This document shows positions 14,567-23,192 of a stretch of 35,244 bases of DNA, piece after piece. Positions within the stretch are counted from its first letter, which is position 1, and the number at the start of each line of letters is the position of its first letter. Made by a program: the position numbers and the translations under genes. The DNA is from an uncultured Oscillospiraceae bacterium (GTDB lineage Bacteria; Bacillota; Clostridia; Oscillospirales; Oscillospiraceae): positions 1 to 35,244 of the forward strand of contig CALWXL010000008.1 of NCBI GenBank assembly GCA_944385485.1, in the 5' to 3' direction. Below the pieces are notes generated by a model. The model ran no database searches. It saw only the letters and a program-made list of their open reading frames with translations, and was not told the DNA's origin.

Positions 14567-16450
14567 ATGCCCTATCAAGCAGGACAATTTGATATTGCAG
14601 TCATTGGGGCGGGCCACGCCGGTGTTGAGGCGGCCCTGGCCGGGGCCCGGCTGGGCCTTCGCACCCTGTGCTTCACCATCAACCTGGATGCCGTGGGCAA
14701 CATGCCCTGCAACCCCGCCATTGGGGGAACGGGCAAGGGCCACCTGGTGCGGGAAATTGACGCTCTGGGGGGCGAGATGGCCAAAGCTGCCGATGCCGCC
14801 TGCATCCAGTACCGGATGCTCAACCGGGGCAAAGGCCCCGCCGTGTGGTCTTTGCGGGCCCAGGCCGACCGGAGACGGTACCAGGAGGTGTGCAAGCACA
14901 CCCTGGAGCGCCAGCCCAATCTGTGGGTGAAGCAGGGGGAAATTGTGGACATTCTCACCGACGAGAGCGGTGCGGTGCGAGCCGTGGTCACCGAGACCGG
15001 GGCCACCTATGCGGTGAAAGCCGCCATCATCGCCAGCGGCACCTATTTGAAGGGGCGCACCATTGTGGGCCCCGTGGTGCGGGACTCCGGCCCCGACGGC
15101 ATGGCGGCGGCTGGGTCCCTGTCCAGCTGCCTGGAGCGGCTGGGCCTGCGCCTGCGCCGCTTTAAGACGGGCACGCCCCCCCGGGTCCACCGCCGCAGCG
15201 TGGACTTTTCCCCCATGGAGCTGCAAGAGGGGGACCAGGAAGTGGTGCCCTTCTCCTTCACCACAAAGGAGCCGCCCCGCAACCAGGTAGTGTGCTACCT
15301 CACCTACACCAATGAGCACACCCACGACATCATCCGTCAAAACTGGGACCAATCCCCCCTGTTCGACGGCACCATCGAGGGGGTAGGCCCCCGCTATTGT
15401 CCCTCCATTGAGACCAAAGTGGAGCGATTCCCCGAGAAAACCCGTCATCAGCTGTTCATTGAGCCCATGGGCCTCAACACCGAGGAGCTGTACATCCAGG
15501 GCTTTTCCTCCTCCCTGCCCGAACAGGTGCAGGTCCAAATGCTCCACACCATCCCGGGGCTGGAACAAGCGGAGATGACCCGCCCCGCCTACGCCATCGA
15601 GTACGACTGCGTGGACCCCACCCAGCTGCTGCCCACCCTGGAGTTTAAGGGAGTGCCGGGCCTCTATGGTGCGGGCCAGTTCAACGGCTCTTCCGGCTAC
15701 GAGGAGGCCGCCGCCCAGGGCCTGATAGCCGGCATCAACGCCGCCTTGAAGCTGAAGGGGGAGCCGCCCCTCATCCTCTCCCGGGGAGACGGGTACATCG
15801 GGGTTTTGATTGACGACCTGGTCACCAAGGGCACCGAGGAGCCCTACCGCATGATGACCTCCCGCACGGAGTACCGCCTCATTCACCGCCAGGACAACGC
15901 CGACCAGCGGCTGTGCCACTTGGGCTATCGGGTGGGACTGGTGAGCGAGGCGCGGATGCGGCAAGTGGAGGAAAAATACAAGGCGGTGGAGCGGGAGGCC
16001 AAGCGGCTGGAGCACACCGGAGCCGCCCCCTCGCCCCAGCTGGATGACATGCTCTCCACCCGGGGCGAGCCCCCCTGTCCCCACGGGGCCCGGTTGGCGG
16101 ATTTGCTCCGCCGTCCACGGGTGACGTACACCGACCTCACCCCCTTCGACCCGGAGCGGCCCGAGATTTCCACAGAAATTGCACAGCAAGTGGAAATCTC
16201 GGTGAAGTATCAGGGATATATTGAGCGGCAGAAGCGGCAGGTGGCCGACATGGCCAAGCTGGAACGCCGGGCCATCCCCGCCGACACCGACTACAACGCC
16301 ATTCAGGGCCTGCGCCTGGAGGCCCGGCAGAAGCTGAGCCAGATTCAGCCCTTGAACCTGGGCCAGGCGGGGCGTATCAGCGGCGTGAGCCCGGCGGATC
16401 TGACCGCTTTGATGATTTGGCTGGACCGGGGCCATAACCCGTCAAACTGA
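14567..16450 (+). CDS. mnmG: tRNA uridine-5-carboxymethylaminomethyl modification enzyme MnmG (GidA)
   Basis: A 627-residue FAD-dependent subunit that, with the GTPase MnmE, installs the aminomethyl-type group at C5 of wobble uridine. It shows the N-terminal dinucleotide motif [12 protein letters not shown] (12-23), [26 protein letters not shown] (split across 44-69), the [14 protein letters not shown] signature and the helical C-terminus ending in an RISGVSPAD element. Length is normal. ATG 14567 is chosen over an in-frame TTG at 14558; AAAGGA lies about 10 bases upstream. It opens the mnmG-murT-gatD-prmA cluster, with a 17-base gap to murT. Confidence 0.96.
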   Translation: MPYQAGQFDIAVIGAGHAGVEAALAGARLGLRTLCFTINLDAVGNMPCNPAIGGTGKGHLVREIDALGGEMAKAADAACIQYRMLNRGKGPAVWSLRAQADRRRYQEVCKHTLERQPNLWVKQGEIVDILTDESGAVRAVVTETGATYAVKAAIIASGTYLKGRTIVGPVVRDSGPDGMAAAGSLSSCLERLGLRLRRFKTGTPPRVHRRSVDFSPMELQEGDQEVVPFSFTTKEPPRNQVVCYLTYTNEHTHDIIRQNWDQSPLFDGTIEGVGPRYCPSIETKVERFPEKTRHQLFIEPMGLNTEELYIQGFSSSLPEQVQVQMLHTIPGLEQAEMTRPAYAIEYDCVDPTQLLPTLEFKGVPGLYGAGQFNGSSGYEEAAAQGLIAGINAALKLKGEPPLILSRGDGYIGVLIDDLVTKGTEEPYRMMTSRTEYRLIHRQDNADQRLCHLGYRVGLVSEARMRQVEEKYKAVEREAKRLEHTGAAPSPQLDDMLSTRGEPPCPHGARLADLLRRPRVTYTDLTPFDPERPEISTEIAQQVEISVKYQGYIERQKRQVADMAKLERRAIPADTDYNAIQGLRLEARQKLSQIQPLNLGQAGRISGVSPADLTALMIWLDRGHNPSN

Positions 16451-16467
16451 GAAAAGAGGCTGGTACC

Positions 16468-17799
16468 ATGAGACGATTTTTAGCCATCATTCTGTGTAAA
16501 CTCATGCGCGTGGTGGGCAAGATGCTGGGCCGGGGCTCCTCCCTACCCGGACAATTTGCCCTGAAGGTGTGCCCCGATGTGCTGGGCCGGGTGAAGCTGC
16601 CCCCCTACGTCATCGCCGTCACCGGCTCCAACGGCAAGACCTCCACGGTGGAGATGATTGCCGCCATTTTGAAGGCCGCGGGGAAGAACGTGGTGTACAA
16701 CGCCGAGGGCTCCAACCAGATTGAGGGTGTCACCACCCTCATCCTGTCCCAGTGCGATCTGCGGGGCCAGGTGCGGGGGGACGTGCTCCTCTTAGAGAGC
16801 GACGAGCGGTACGCCCGCCACACCTTCCACTGGTTCCACCCCACCCACTTTGTCATCACCAACCTGTACCGGGACCAGCTCACCCGCAACGGACACCCCC
16901 AGTGGGTGTATGACGCCATCCTTCCCGCCATTCACCCCTCCACCACCCTGGTGCTCAACGCCGACGATCCCCTGGTGGCCTGCTTTGCCCACCAGGGCAA
17001 CCCGGTGAAGTGGTTCGGGCTGGAGGCCTGGCCCGGGGCCACGAAGGAGCACCACGGCATGTACCATGACGGGGCCTTTTGCCCTGCCTGCGGCGCGCCC
17101 ATGGAGTACGAGCTGTACCACTACAACCACATTGGCCACTACCACTGCACCCAGTGCGGCCACCATCGGCCCCACCCGGACTTTGCGGTGACGGGCCTGG
17201 ACCTGGAGGCGGGACAGCTGGTGCTGGACGGGGACACCCCCATTCAGCTGGCCTTCCGCTCCATCTACAACGTGTATAACATCCTGGCCGCCTGGTCTGC
17301 CTGCCGCATGATCGGGGTGGACAAGCACACCGCCGCCGGGGTCATCAACAACTACATTTTGAAAAACGGCCGCATGGTGCGCTTCACCCTGGGCCACCAC
17401 AAGGGCACCTTGCTCACCAGCAAGCACGAAAATTCCGTGGCCTACGACACCAACCTGCGCTACATCCGGGACCTGGGCACCCCTTGCTCTGTGCTGGTGG
17501 TGGTGGACTCCATCTCCCGCAAATATTTCACCGGAGAGACCAGCTGGCTGTGGGACATTGACTTCGACCTGCTCTCTGCCCCACACGTCCAGCGGGTGGT
17601 GCTCTCTGGCCGCTACGTCCACGACTTGGCCCTGCGCTTTGAGTGTTCCTCGGTACCTCAGGACAAGCTGGTGCTGTCGGCCAGCATCCCCCAGGCGGTG
17701 GAGTTTTTGGAGGGCAGCGGGGACGAGGACTTGTACGTGGTCACCTGCTTCTCCGACCGGGACAAGGTGTTGGACCGGGTGGAGCTGGAAGACAAGTAA
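16468..17799 (+). CDS. murT: MurT-like Mur-ligase-family protein, divergent
   Basis: 443 residues. The central Mur ligase domain has Walker A VTGSNGKTST (51-60), ESDERYARH, NLYRDQLTR and NADDPLV, plus the MurT-specific four-cysteine zinc ribbon (C205, C208, C227, C230). Canonical MurT, with GatD, amidates D-Glu of lipid II to D-isoglutamine using glutamine-derived ammonia. The C-terminal domain (from about 305) is unusual. Where MurT normally has an NPAGxNQ motif I read SKHENSVAYDTNL (318-330), and the usual acidic DGxDxSW stretch reads FTGETSW (354-360). The ATPase half looks intact. It is followed after a 12-base gap by the GatD-like partner. Confidence 0.85.
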   Translation: MRRFLAIILCKLMRVVGKMLGRGSSLPGQFALKVCPDVLGRVKLPPYVIAVTGSNGKTSTVEMIAAILKAAGKNVVYNAEGSNQIEGVTTLILSQCDLRGQVRGDVLLLESDERYARHTFHWFHPTHFVITNLYRDQLTRNGHPQWVYDAILPAIHPSTTLVLNADDPLVACFAHQGNPVKWFGLEAWPGATKEHHGMYHDGAFCPACGAPMEYELYHYNHIGHYHCTQCGHHRPHPDFAVTGLDLEAGQLVLDGDTPIQLAFRSIYNVYNILAAWSACRMIGVDKHTAAGVINNYILKNGRMVRFTLGHHKGTLLTSKHENSVAYDTNLRYIRDLGTPCSVLVVVDSISRKYFTGETSWLWDIDFDLLSAPHVQRVVLSGRYVHDLALRFECSSVPQDKLVLSASIPQAVEFLEGSGDEDLYVVTCFSDRDKVLDRVELEDK

Positions 17800-17811
17800 G
17801 GGGTGAGAGAG

Positions 17812-18540
17812 ATGAAACTACAATTTGTGCATCTGTGTCCCCAGCGCATGAGCCTGTATGGGGAGTACGCCAACCTGGTGATGTTGCAGCGCATGGCCCA
17901 GGAGCTGGGCCATGCGGTGGAAATCGTGGCCGGGGAGGCCCCCGACCTCTCGAAGGCTCACCTCATCTACATGGGCTGCGGCACCGAGCAGGCCCAGAAG
18001 TTTGCCTTGGAGGTGCTGCGCCCCCAGGTGGATGGGCTGAAAGGGGCCCTGGACCGAGGGGCTGTGGTGCTGTTTACCGGAAACGCCATGGAGGTGCTGG
18101 GCCAGTCCATCACCGACACCCAGGGCAAGGTATGGGAAGGCCTGGGTCTCACCGAGTTCACCACCATTGAGACCCGCCAGCGCACCCCCCACGACGTGAT
18201 TGCCAACACCCCGCCGGGCTACTCCCCGGTGGTGGGCTTTATGAACAAGTGCTCTCTCACCGCCGGGGTGTCCACCCCCATGTTTGAGAGCTTGGAAATG
18301 GGCTTCGGCAACGACTGTCAGCGTGGCCCTGAGGGGTACCTCAGCGGAAATCTGATGGCCACCCACCTCACCGGCCCGGTGCTGGTGAAGAACCCTGCCC
18401 TGGCCCACGAGGTGCTGCGGCGGGTGCTGACCTGTGCGGGGGCAGAAGTGCCCCAGACCCTGCCGGTGCTCCCCCACCAGCAGGAGGCCTATGACGTGAC
18501 CTTGCGGGAACTACGCAGCAAAGGAGAGAACGCAGGATGA
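17812..18540 (+). CDS. gatD: GatD-like glutamine-amidotransferase-fold protein lacking the nucleophile Cys
   Basis: 242 residues. N-terminal HLCPQRMSLYGEYANLVML matches the GatD/CobQ-type class I amidotransferase family, as do the GCGTEQ and GFMNKCSLTAG segments, and a histidine is kept at THLTGP (His185). The nucleophile elbow, normally a Cys flanked by glycines (Cys94 in S. aureus GatD), reads VLFTGNAMEVLG (86-97) with no cysteine. Glutaminase activity by the usual mechanism therefore looks lost. ATG 17812 follows AAGGGG by 9 bases; an in-frame GTG at 17803 is an alternative. The 3' end overlaps prmA by 4 bases. It probably still forms a complex with the adjacent MurT-like protein. Confidence 0.82.
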   Translation: MKLQFVHLCPQRMSLYGEYANLVMLQRMAQELGHAVEIVAGEAPDLSKAHLIYMGCGTEQAQKFALEVLRPQVDGLKGALDRGAVVLFTGNAMEVLGQSITDTQGKVWEGLGLTEFTTIETRQRTPHDVIANTPPGYSPVVGFMNKCSLTAGVSTPMFESLEMGFGNDCQRGPEGYLSGNLMATHLTGPVLVKNPALAHEVLRRVLTCAGAEVPQTLPVLPHQQEAYDVTLRELRSKGENAG

Positions 18541-19478
18541 GCGAGCGTTGGTTGGAAGTGACCCTCCCTGTCCCCGCCAAGGTCATCGACCGGGTGTGCG
18601 ACACCCTCACCAATAACGGTATGACCGGGCTGGTGGTGGAGGAAGAGGGAGAATTTCTCAAGTTTTTGGAGCAAAACCGCCAGTATTGGGACTATGTGGA
18701 CGAGGATCTGGCCAACCGTATGAAGGGGGCCAGCCGGGTGAAGTTTTACGTGCCGGACAATGAAGAGGGCGAGGCACAGATGAGAGCCGCCCTCCGGGGC
18801 CTGGAGCAGTACGAGCCCCAGACCGTCTCCCTGCGGGAAGAGGACTGGGCCACCTCCTGGCAGAAGTATTATCAGCCCATCTCCGTGGGACAGCGGGTGT
18901 ACATCGTCCCCGAGTGGATGAAGGGCCAGCCCATCCCCGACGGGCGAGTGCCTTTGTACCTCAACCCCGGCCTCACCTTCGGCACCGGCTCCCACCCCAC
19001 CACCCAGCTGTGCCTGGAGCTGATGGAGCAGCACATCCACGGCGGCGAGAAGCTGCTGGACCTGGGCTGCGGCTCCGGCATTCTGGCCATTGCCGCCCTG
19101 GGACTGGGGGCAGAGCACGCCGTGGGGGTGGACATCGACCCCAAGGCGGTGGACGTGGCCTATGAAAACGCCGCCATGAACGGCATTGGCAAGGACCGCC
19201 TCACCGTGCTGGCGGGCAATGTGCTCTCAGACCAGAAGTTCGGCGACCAGCTGCGCCCGGGGCAGAACCAAGTGGTGCTGGCCAACATTGTGGCGGATAT
19301 CATCATCCCCCTGTCCGCCGTGGCCCATCGCTTTTTGACCCCCGACGGGGTGTTCCTGTGCTCGGGCATCATTGATGAGCGGGCAGAGGAAGTGGCCCAG
19401 GCCCTGGAGCAAAACGGCTGGCGGATCACCCGCAAGCTGGAGCGGAAGGGCTGGTTTGCCTACGAGGCCAGAAGATAA
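18537..19478 (+). CDS. prmA: ribosomal protein L11 methyltransferase PrmA
   Basis: A 313-residue SAM-dependent methyltransferase. The N-terminal substrate-recognition domain (about 1-95) precedes the catalytic domain with WATSWQKYY, LNPGLTFGTGSHPTT, motif I LDLGCGSG (174-181), VDIDPKAV and the NIVADIIIPL signature in place of the common NILAxxI. PrmA trimethylates L11 of the large ribosomal subunit. The start overlaps the gatD-like stop (ATGA). A strong terminator follows within a few bases. Confidence 0.95.
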   Translation: MSERWLEVTLPVPAKVIDRVCDTLTNNGMTGLVVEEEGEFLKFLEQNRQYWDYVDEDLANRMKGASRVKFYVPDNEEGEAQMRAALRGLEQYEPQTVSLREEDWATSWQKYYQPISVGQRVYIVPEWMKGQPIPDGRVPLYLNPGLTFGTGSHPTTQLCLELMEQHIHGGEKLLDLGCGSGILAIAALGLGAEHAVGVDIDPKAVDVAYENAAMNGIGKDRLTVLAGNVLSDQKFGDQLRPGQNQVVLANIVADIIIPLSAVAHRFLTPDGVFLCSGIIDERAEEVAQALEQNGWRITRKLERKGWFAYEARR

Positions 19479-19481
19479 ACA

Positions 19482-19529
19482 AAAAAGCGGAGAACTTGCC
19501 GAATGAGGTTGCAAGTTCTCCGCTTTTTG
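19482..19529 (+). terminator. terminator of the mnmG-prmA cluster
   Basis: A long stem AAAAAGCGGAGAACTTG with its exact complement at 19512-19528, ending in a T run. The 3' arm overlaps the -35/spacer region of the toxin promoter that follows. Confidence 0.92.
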
Positions 19530-19537
19530 TATATGAT
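19509..19537 (+). promoter_or_regulatory. putative promoter of the toxin mRNA
   Basis: TTGCAA (19509-19514), a 17-base spacer and TATGAT (19532-19537). Transcription would start near 19544, leaving a structured leader of about 100 bases before the small peptide gene. Confidence 0.55.
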
Positions 19538-19642
19538 ACAAGCCAGGTGCCACCATACGGTTGGCGGTTGTCCTCCTCACCTACCCTTGCGGATACATGA
19601 GGAGGGTGCTTCTTGGCCCTCCTGGAAAGGGGGGTGAGCACC

Positions 19643-19732
19643 ATGAACTATGTGACATATACGGATTTATTCGCCTTTGCCACGTTTGTTGTGTGTGTCG
19701 TTGCCCTGTTTTTGGACAATAAAAAGAAGTAA
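19643..19732 (+). CDS. 29-residue holin-like membrane peptide, type I toxin candidate
   Basis: The peptide has a short polar N-terminus, a hydrophobic membrane span (LFAFATFVVCVVALFL, residues 9-24) and a polar DNKKK end. This is the layout of the putative holin-like toxins related to TxpA/BsrG-type type I toxins, which depolarise or disrupt the membrane when over-expressed. GGAAAGGGGGGTGA lies just before the ATG. The leader and the region past the stop can pair: GGTGCCACC at 19546-19554 is complementary to GGTGGCACC at 19794-19802. Such 5'-3' pairing is common in toxin mRNAs kept inactive until processed. An antisense RNA gene overlaps the 3' end. It is too short for standard gene calling. 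Confidence 0.8.
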   Translation: MNYVTYTDLFAFATFVVCVVALFLDNKKK

Positions 19733-19811
19733 CCGCCTCGCTCCCCAGCACGCGGTTACTTCCAAGTAAACCCAGAGGGGGACAGCCGTCACCGGTGGCA
19801 CCCCTTTTCTA
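19717..19811 (-). ncRNA. antisense RNA, putative type I antitoxin
   Basis: A minus-strand transcript of about 95 bases is predicted by a near-consensus promoter at 19818-19846. A terminator stem AAGTAACCGC / GCGGTTACTT (19727-19736 with 19752-19761) is followed on the minus strand by CTTTTTATT. It would overlap the last codons of the toxin gene and its whole 3' untranslated region, the convergent tail-to-tail layout of RatA/TxpA and SR4/BsrG. The ends are inferred from the signals and not measured. Confidence 0.75.
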
Positions 19812-19817
19812 TCTTCG

Positions 19818-19846
19818 AGTATACCCCGGGGGAAGAGGTCTGTCAA
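19818..19846 (-). promoter_or_regulatory. promoter of the antisense antitoxin RNA
   Basis: On the minus strand a perfect TTGACA (19841-19846), a 17-base spacer and TATACT (19818-19823). It is much stronger than the toxin promoter, as expected for an antitoxin made in excess. Confidence 0.8.
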
Positions 19847-19869
19847 GCTGGATTTTGCCTGAAAAACAG

Positions 19870-19898
19870 TTGACAAACCCCCACCAACTGGATAAGAT
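19870..19898 (+). promoter_or_regulatory. promoter of the ileS T-box transcript
   Basis: A perfect TTGACA (19870-19875), a 17-base spacer and TAAGAT (19893-19898), followed by the T-box leader. It is divergent from the antitoxin promoter, whose -35 box ends 24 bases upstream. Confidence 0.8.
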
Positions 19899-19904
19899 AT
19901 AGAG

Positions 19905-20175
19905 GTTAAATGCGTGGAACAGGACGAGTACCCAACTCACCCCCCACCAGAGAGCCGCTGGTATGGTGGAACAGCGGCGGGACCGGGCTTTGGGGAATAT
20001 CACCTGGGAGCTGCAAACCCAACGGGCGCAAGGTGCGCCTTAGTAGGCTTTGCCGGATTGGTCTCCGTTATTGTGACCCATCGAGGGGTCTGTGCGCAGG
20101 CACAGGCAACGAGAGTGGTACCGCAGAGGTTTTTACCTTTGTCTCTCATTTCAAGAGGGGCAAAGGCTTTTTTTG
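19905..20175 (+). promoter_or_regulatory. T-box riboswitch (tRNA-Ile) upstream of ileS
   Basis: A T-box leader of about 270 bases. Stem I is marked by the AGAGAGCC element (19949-19956) and the stem CCGCTG/CAGCGG (19955-19960 with 19972-19977). The specifier loop reads GAATATCACC with the isoleucine codon ATC at 19999-20001. The T-box sequence AACGAGAGTGGTACCGCAG (20108-20126) contains TGGT, which pairs with the 3' end of uncharged tRNA. Uncharged tRNA-Ile should stabilise the antiterminator and allow ileS transcription; charged tRNA should leave the terminator formed. Confidence 0.93.
20136..20174 (+). terminator. T-box regulatory terminator
   Basis: CCTTTGTCTCTC (20136-20147) pairs with GAGGGGCAAAGG (20155-20166), including G-T pairs, and is followed by CTTTTTTT. 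It competes with the antiterminator formed by the T-box sequence just upstream. Confidence 0.88.
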
Positions 20176-20209
20176 TCCCCAAAAACTCAAACACAGGAGG
20201 AATCCCACC

Positions 20210-23017
20210 ATGGATTACAACAAGACCGTACACCTCCCCCAGACCGACTTCCCCATGCGGGCGGGCCTTCCCAAGCGGGAGCCTGAGCTGCTCAACGGCA
20301 AGTGGGAGGTGGAGACCTATCACAAGCTGATGAAGAAGAACGAGGGCAAGCCCAAGTTTGTCCTCCACGACGGCCCTCCCTACGCCAACGGCCACATCCA
20401 CATCGGCACCGCCCTGAACAAGATCCTCAAGGACATCATCATCCGCTACAAGAACATGACCGGCTTCCAGGCCCCCTATGTCCCCGGCTGGGACACCCAC
20501 GGCCTGCCCATCGAGTCCGCCATTTTGAAGGACAAGAAGATCAAGCGGGACGAGCTCACCGACTCCGAGTTCCGGGACAAGTGCCGGGACTTCGCCCTGA
20601 ACTTCGTGGACATCCAGCGCAGCGAGTTCCAGCGCCTGGGCGTCATCGGCGACTGGGAGAACCCCTACCTCACCCTCAAGCCCGAGTTTGAGGCCAAGCA
20701 GGTGGAGATCTTCGGCAAGATGGCCGAGAAGGGCTACATCTACAAGGGCATGAAGCCCGTGTACTGGTGCCCCCACGACCAGACCGCTCTGGCCGAGGCC
20801 GAGATCGAGTACGCCGACGACCCCTGCACCACCATCTTCGTGAAGTTCCCCGTGAAGGACGACCAGGGCAAGCTGGCTTCGGTCACCGACCTCAGCAAGA
20901 CCTACTTCGTCATCTGGACCACCACCCCCTGGACCATCCCCGGCAACTACGCCATTTCCGTCAACCCGGTCTTTGACTATGTGCTGCTGCAGGCTCCCAA
21001 CGGTGAGGTGTATATCCTGGCTGAGGGCCTGGTGGAGTCCGTGTGCAAGGCCGCTGGCCTGGATCGGGCCGCCTGCACCGTGCTGGCCACCTTCAAAGGC
21101 AGCGACTTCGAGCTGATGACCGCCAAGCACCCCCTGTTCGACCGGGAAAGCGTCATCCTCTGCGGCGACCACGTCACCCTGGATGCCGGTACCGGCTGCG
21201 TCCACACCGCCCCCGGCTTCGGCGCCGACGACTTTAACATCTGCAAGGCCTACGACGATGCCGGCAAGACCCACATCGGCACCCCCGTGCCCGTCAACGC
21301 CAAGGGTGTCATGACCGACGAGCGGTACAACGGCCAGTTCTACGCCAAGGGCAACGACCTGGTGGTGGCTGACTTGGAGGCCGAGGGCTTCCTGCTGGCC
21401 AAGGAGAACATCGTCCACTCCTACCCCCACTGCTGGCGCTGCAAGAACCCCATCATCTACCGTGCCACCGAGCAGTGGTTCTGCTCCGTGGACGCCATCA
21501 AGGACACCGCTGTGGCCAGCTGCGACAACATCTCCTGGCACCCCTCCTGGGGCAAGGACCGCATGACCTCCATGATCAGCGAGCGCAACGACTGGTGCAT
21601 CTCCCGTCAGCGCAAGTGGGGCGTGCCCATCCCCATCTTCTACTGCGACCAGTGCGGGGCCGACATTGTCACTCCCGAGACCATCCAGCGTGTCTCCGAG
21701 CTGTTCCGGGAGCACGGGTCCAATGTCTGGTTTGAGAAGACCGCCGACGAGCTGGTGGAGGGTCTGGGCCTGAAGTGCCCCCACTGCGGCGGCGTCCACT
21801 TCTCCAAGGAGTCCGACATCATGGACGTGTGGTTCGACTCCGGCTCCACCCACGCCGCTGTGCTGGATGAGCGGGACGACCTGGCCTTCCCCGCCGACGT
21901 GTACCTGGAGGGCGGCGACCAGTACCGTGGTTGGTTCCAGTCCTCCATGCTCACCTCCATTGCCGCCAAGGGCGTGGCCCCCTACAAGCAGATCATCACC
22001 CACGGCTGGACCGTGGACGGCGAGGGCAAGGCCATGCACAAGTCTCTGGGCAATGCCGTGTCCCCCGACGAGGTCATCAAGGACTACGGCGCCGACATGC
22101 TGCGTCTGTGGGTGGCCTCCGCTGACTACACCCAGGACATGCGCATCTCCCCCGAGATTTTGAAGCAGCTCTCCCAGGCCTACCTGAAGATCCGCAACAC
22201 CGCCCGCTACATGCTGGGCAACCTGGCCGGCTTCGACCCCAACGCCCCTGTGGCCGTGGCCGACATGATGGAGCTGGACCGCTGGGCCGTGCACCAGTTC
22301 AACAACCTGGTGGGGGCCTGCCGCGGGGCCTATGAGCGCTACGAGTTCCACGCCGCCTACCGTGCCATCTACAACTTCTGCGTGGTGGAGATGTCCAACT
22401 TCTACCTGGATATCATCAAGGACCGCCTGTACTGTGGGGATGAGGCGGGCCGCCGCTCCGCTCAGACCGCCCTCTACATCATCGTGGACGGGATGACCCG
22501 GCTGCTGGCCCCCATTCTGGCCTTTACCAGCCAGGAGATCTGGTGTGCCATGCCCCACGCCTCCACCGACGACACCGAGTGCGTGCTCTTTAACGACATC
22601 CCCGCGGTGAACCCCGCCTACGCCATGAGCGAGGCCGAGGACGAGAAGTGGAACCGCATCATCGCCCTGCGGGACGACGTGAACAAAGCCCTGGAGCTGG
22701 CACGCAGCGAGCAGGGCATCAAGAAGAGCACCGACGCCGCTCTGTCCCTCTCCTTCACCGCCCCCGCTTGGGAGCAGTTCCAGGCCATGAACCTCTCCGA
22801 GGCCGATCTGGCCACCCTGTGCATCGTCTCCCAGGTCACCGTGGCCCAGGGCGAAGGCCAGGGCTACCAGGGCGAGGAGTTTGAGGGCCTCACCGTGGCC
22901 GTCTCCCTGGCCGAGGGTGCCAAGTGCCCCCGCTGCTGGAACCACGACACCAGCATCGGCACCGATCACGGCCACAACCAGCTGTGCGCACGCTGCGCCG
23001 CTGTGCTGGGCGAATAA
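20210..23017 (+). CDS. ileS: isoleucyl-tRNA synthetase
   Basis: A 935-residue class I synthetase that charges tRNA-Ile. It shows the HIGH-type motif GHIHIG (61-66), the CP1 editing domain with TTTPWTIPGN and the WFCSVDAIK region, and the second signature GKAMHKSLGN (KMSKS equivalent at 608-612, where the first Lys and the Ser are Ala and His, a variant seen in clostridial enzymes). An anticodon-binding domain and a C-terminal zinc knuckle (CPRCW...CARC) follow. ATG 20210 follows AGGAGG by 9 bases and the N-terminus MDYNKTVHLPQTDFPMRAGL fits the family. An open frame continues 100 codons upstream through the T-box leader, but this is not coding. Confidence 0.97.
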   Translation: MDYNKTVHLPQTDFPMRAGLPKREPELLNGKWEVETYHKLMKKNEGKPKFVLHDGPPYANGHIHIGTALNKILKDIIIRYKNMTGFQAPYVPGWDTHGLPIESAILKDKKIKRDELTDSEFRDKCRDFALNFVDIQRSEFQRLGVIGDWENPYLTLKPEFEAKQVEIFGKMAEKGYIYKGMKPVYWCPHDQTALAEAEIEYADDPCTTIFVKFPVKDDQGKLASVTDLSKTYFVIWTTTPWTIPGNYAISVNPVFDYVLLQAPNGEVYILAEGLVESVCKAAGLDRAACTVLATFKGSDFELMTAKHPLFDRESVILCGDHVTLDAGTGCVHTAPGFGADDFNICKAYDDAGKTHIGTPVPVNAKGVMTDERYNGQFYAKGNDLVVADLEAEGFLLAKENIVHSYPHCWRCKNPIIYRATEQWFCSVDAIKDTAVASCDNISWHPSWGKDRMTSMISERNDWCISRQRKWGVPIPIFYCDQCGADIVTPETIQRVSELFREHGSNVWFEKTADELVEGLGLKCPHCGGVHFSKESDIMDVWFDSGSTHAAVLDERDDLAFPADVYLEGGDQYRGWFQSSMLTSIAAKGVAPYKQIITHGWTVDGEGKAMHKSLGNAVSPDEVIKDYGADMLRLWVASADYTQDMRISPEILKQLSQAYLKIRNTARYMLGNLAGFDPNAPVAVADMMELDRWAVHQFNNLVGACRGAYERYEFHAAYRAIYNFCVVEMSNFYLDIIKDRLYCGDEAGRRSAQTALYIIVDGMTRLLAPILAFTSQEIWCAMPHASTDDTECVLFNDIPAVNPAYAMSEAEDEKWNRIIALRDDVNKALELARSEQGIKKSTDAALSLSFTAPAWEQFQAMNLSEADLATLCIVSQVTVAQGEGQGYQGEEFEGLTVAVSLAEGAKCPRCWNHDTSIGTDHGHNQLCARCAAVLGE

Positions 23018-23031
23018 TCTATTGCAATGCC

Positions 23032-23070
23032 AAAACACCCGGGAAATGATACAATTTTCCGGGTGTTTTT
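23032..23070 (+). terminator. terminator after ileS
   Basis: AAACACCCGGGAAA pairs with TTTTCCGGGTGTTT across an 8-base loop and ends in a T run. It lies 15 bases past the stop codon. Confidence 0.92.
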
Positions 23071-23119
23071 ATGCCACAGGGCAGATACCCGCTAGGAACG
23101 CCGGGTATAGAAACCCGCC

Positions 23120-23148
23120 GTGACAATGTCTGTCATCTGTGGTATGAT
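23120..23148 (+). promoter_or_regulatory. putative promoter of the sigma factor operon
   Basis: GTGACA (23120-23125), a 17-base spacer and TATGAT (23143-23148), about 45 bases before the sigma gene. It could be a housekeeping promoter; an autoregulatory ECF promoter cannot be excluded. Confidence 0.5.
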
Positions 23149-23192
23149 CATCAAAAAAGAGACCGTCAAAGAGAGAGGTTGGTGATGGGGTC

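Noticed and set aside
19910-20209. A 100-codon upstream extension of ileS
   Set aside because: It lies inside the T-box leader and terminator; the conserved IleS N-terminus starts at 20210 behind AGGAGG.
20000-23038. A 1012-codon minus-strand frame opposite ileS
   Set aside because: It is an antisense shadow of a fully recognisable isoleucyl-tRNA synthetase gene; the product is repetitive Val/Gly/His/Leu sequence with no start signals.
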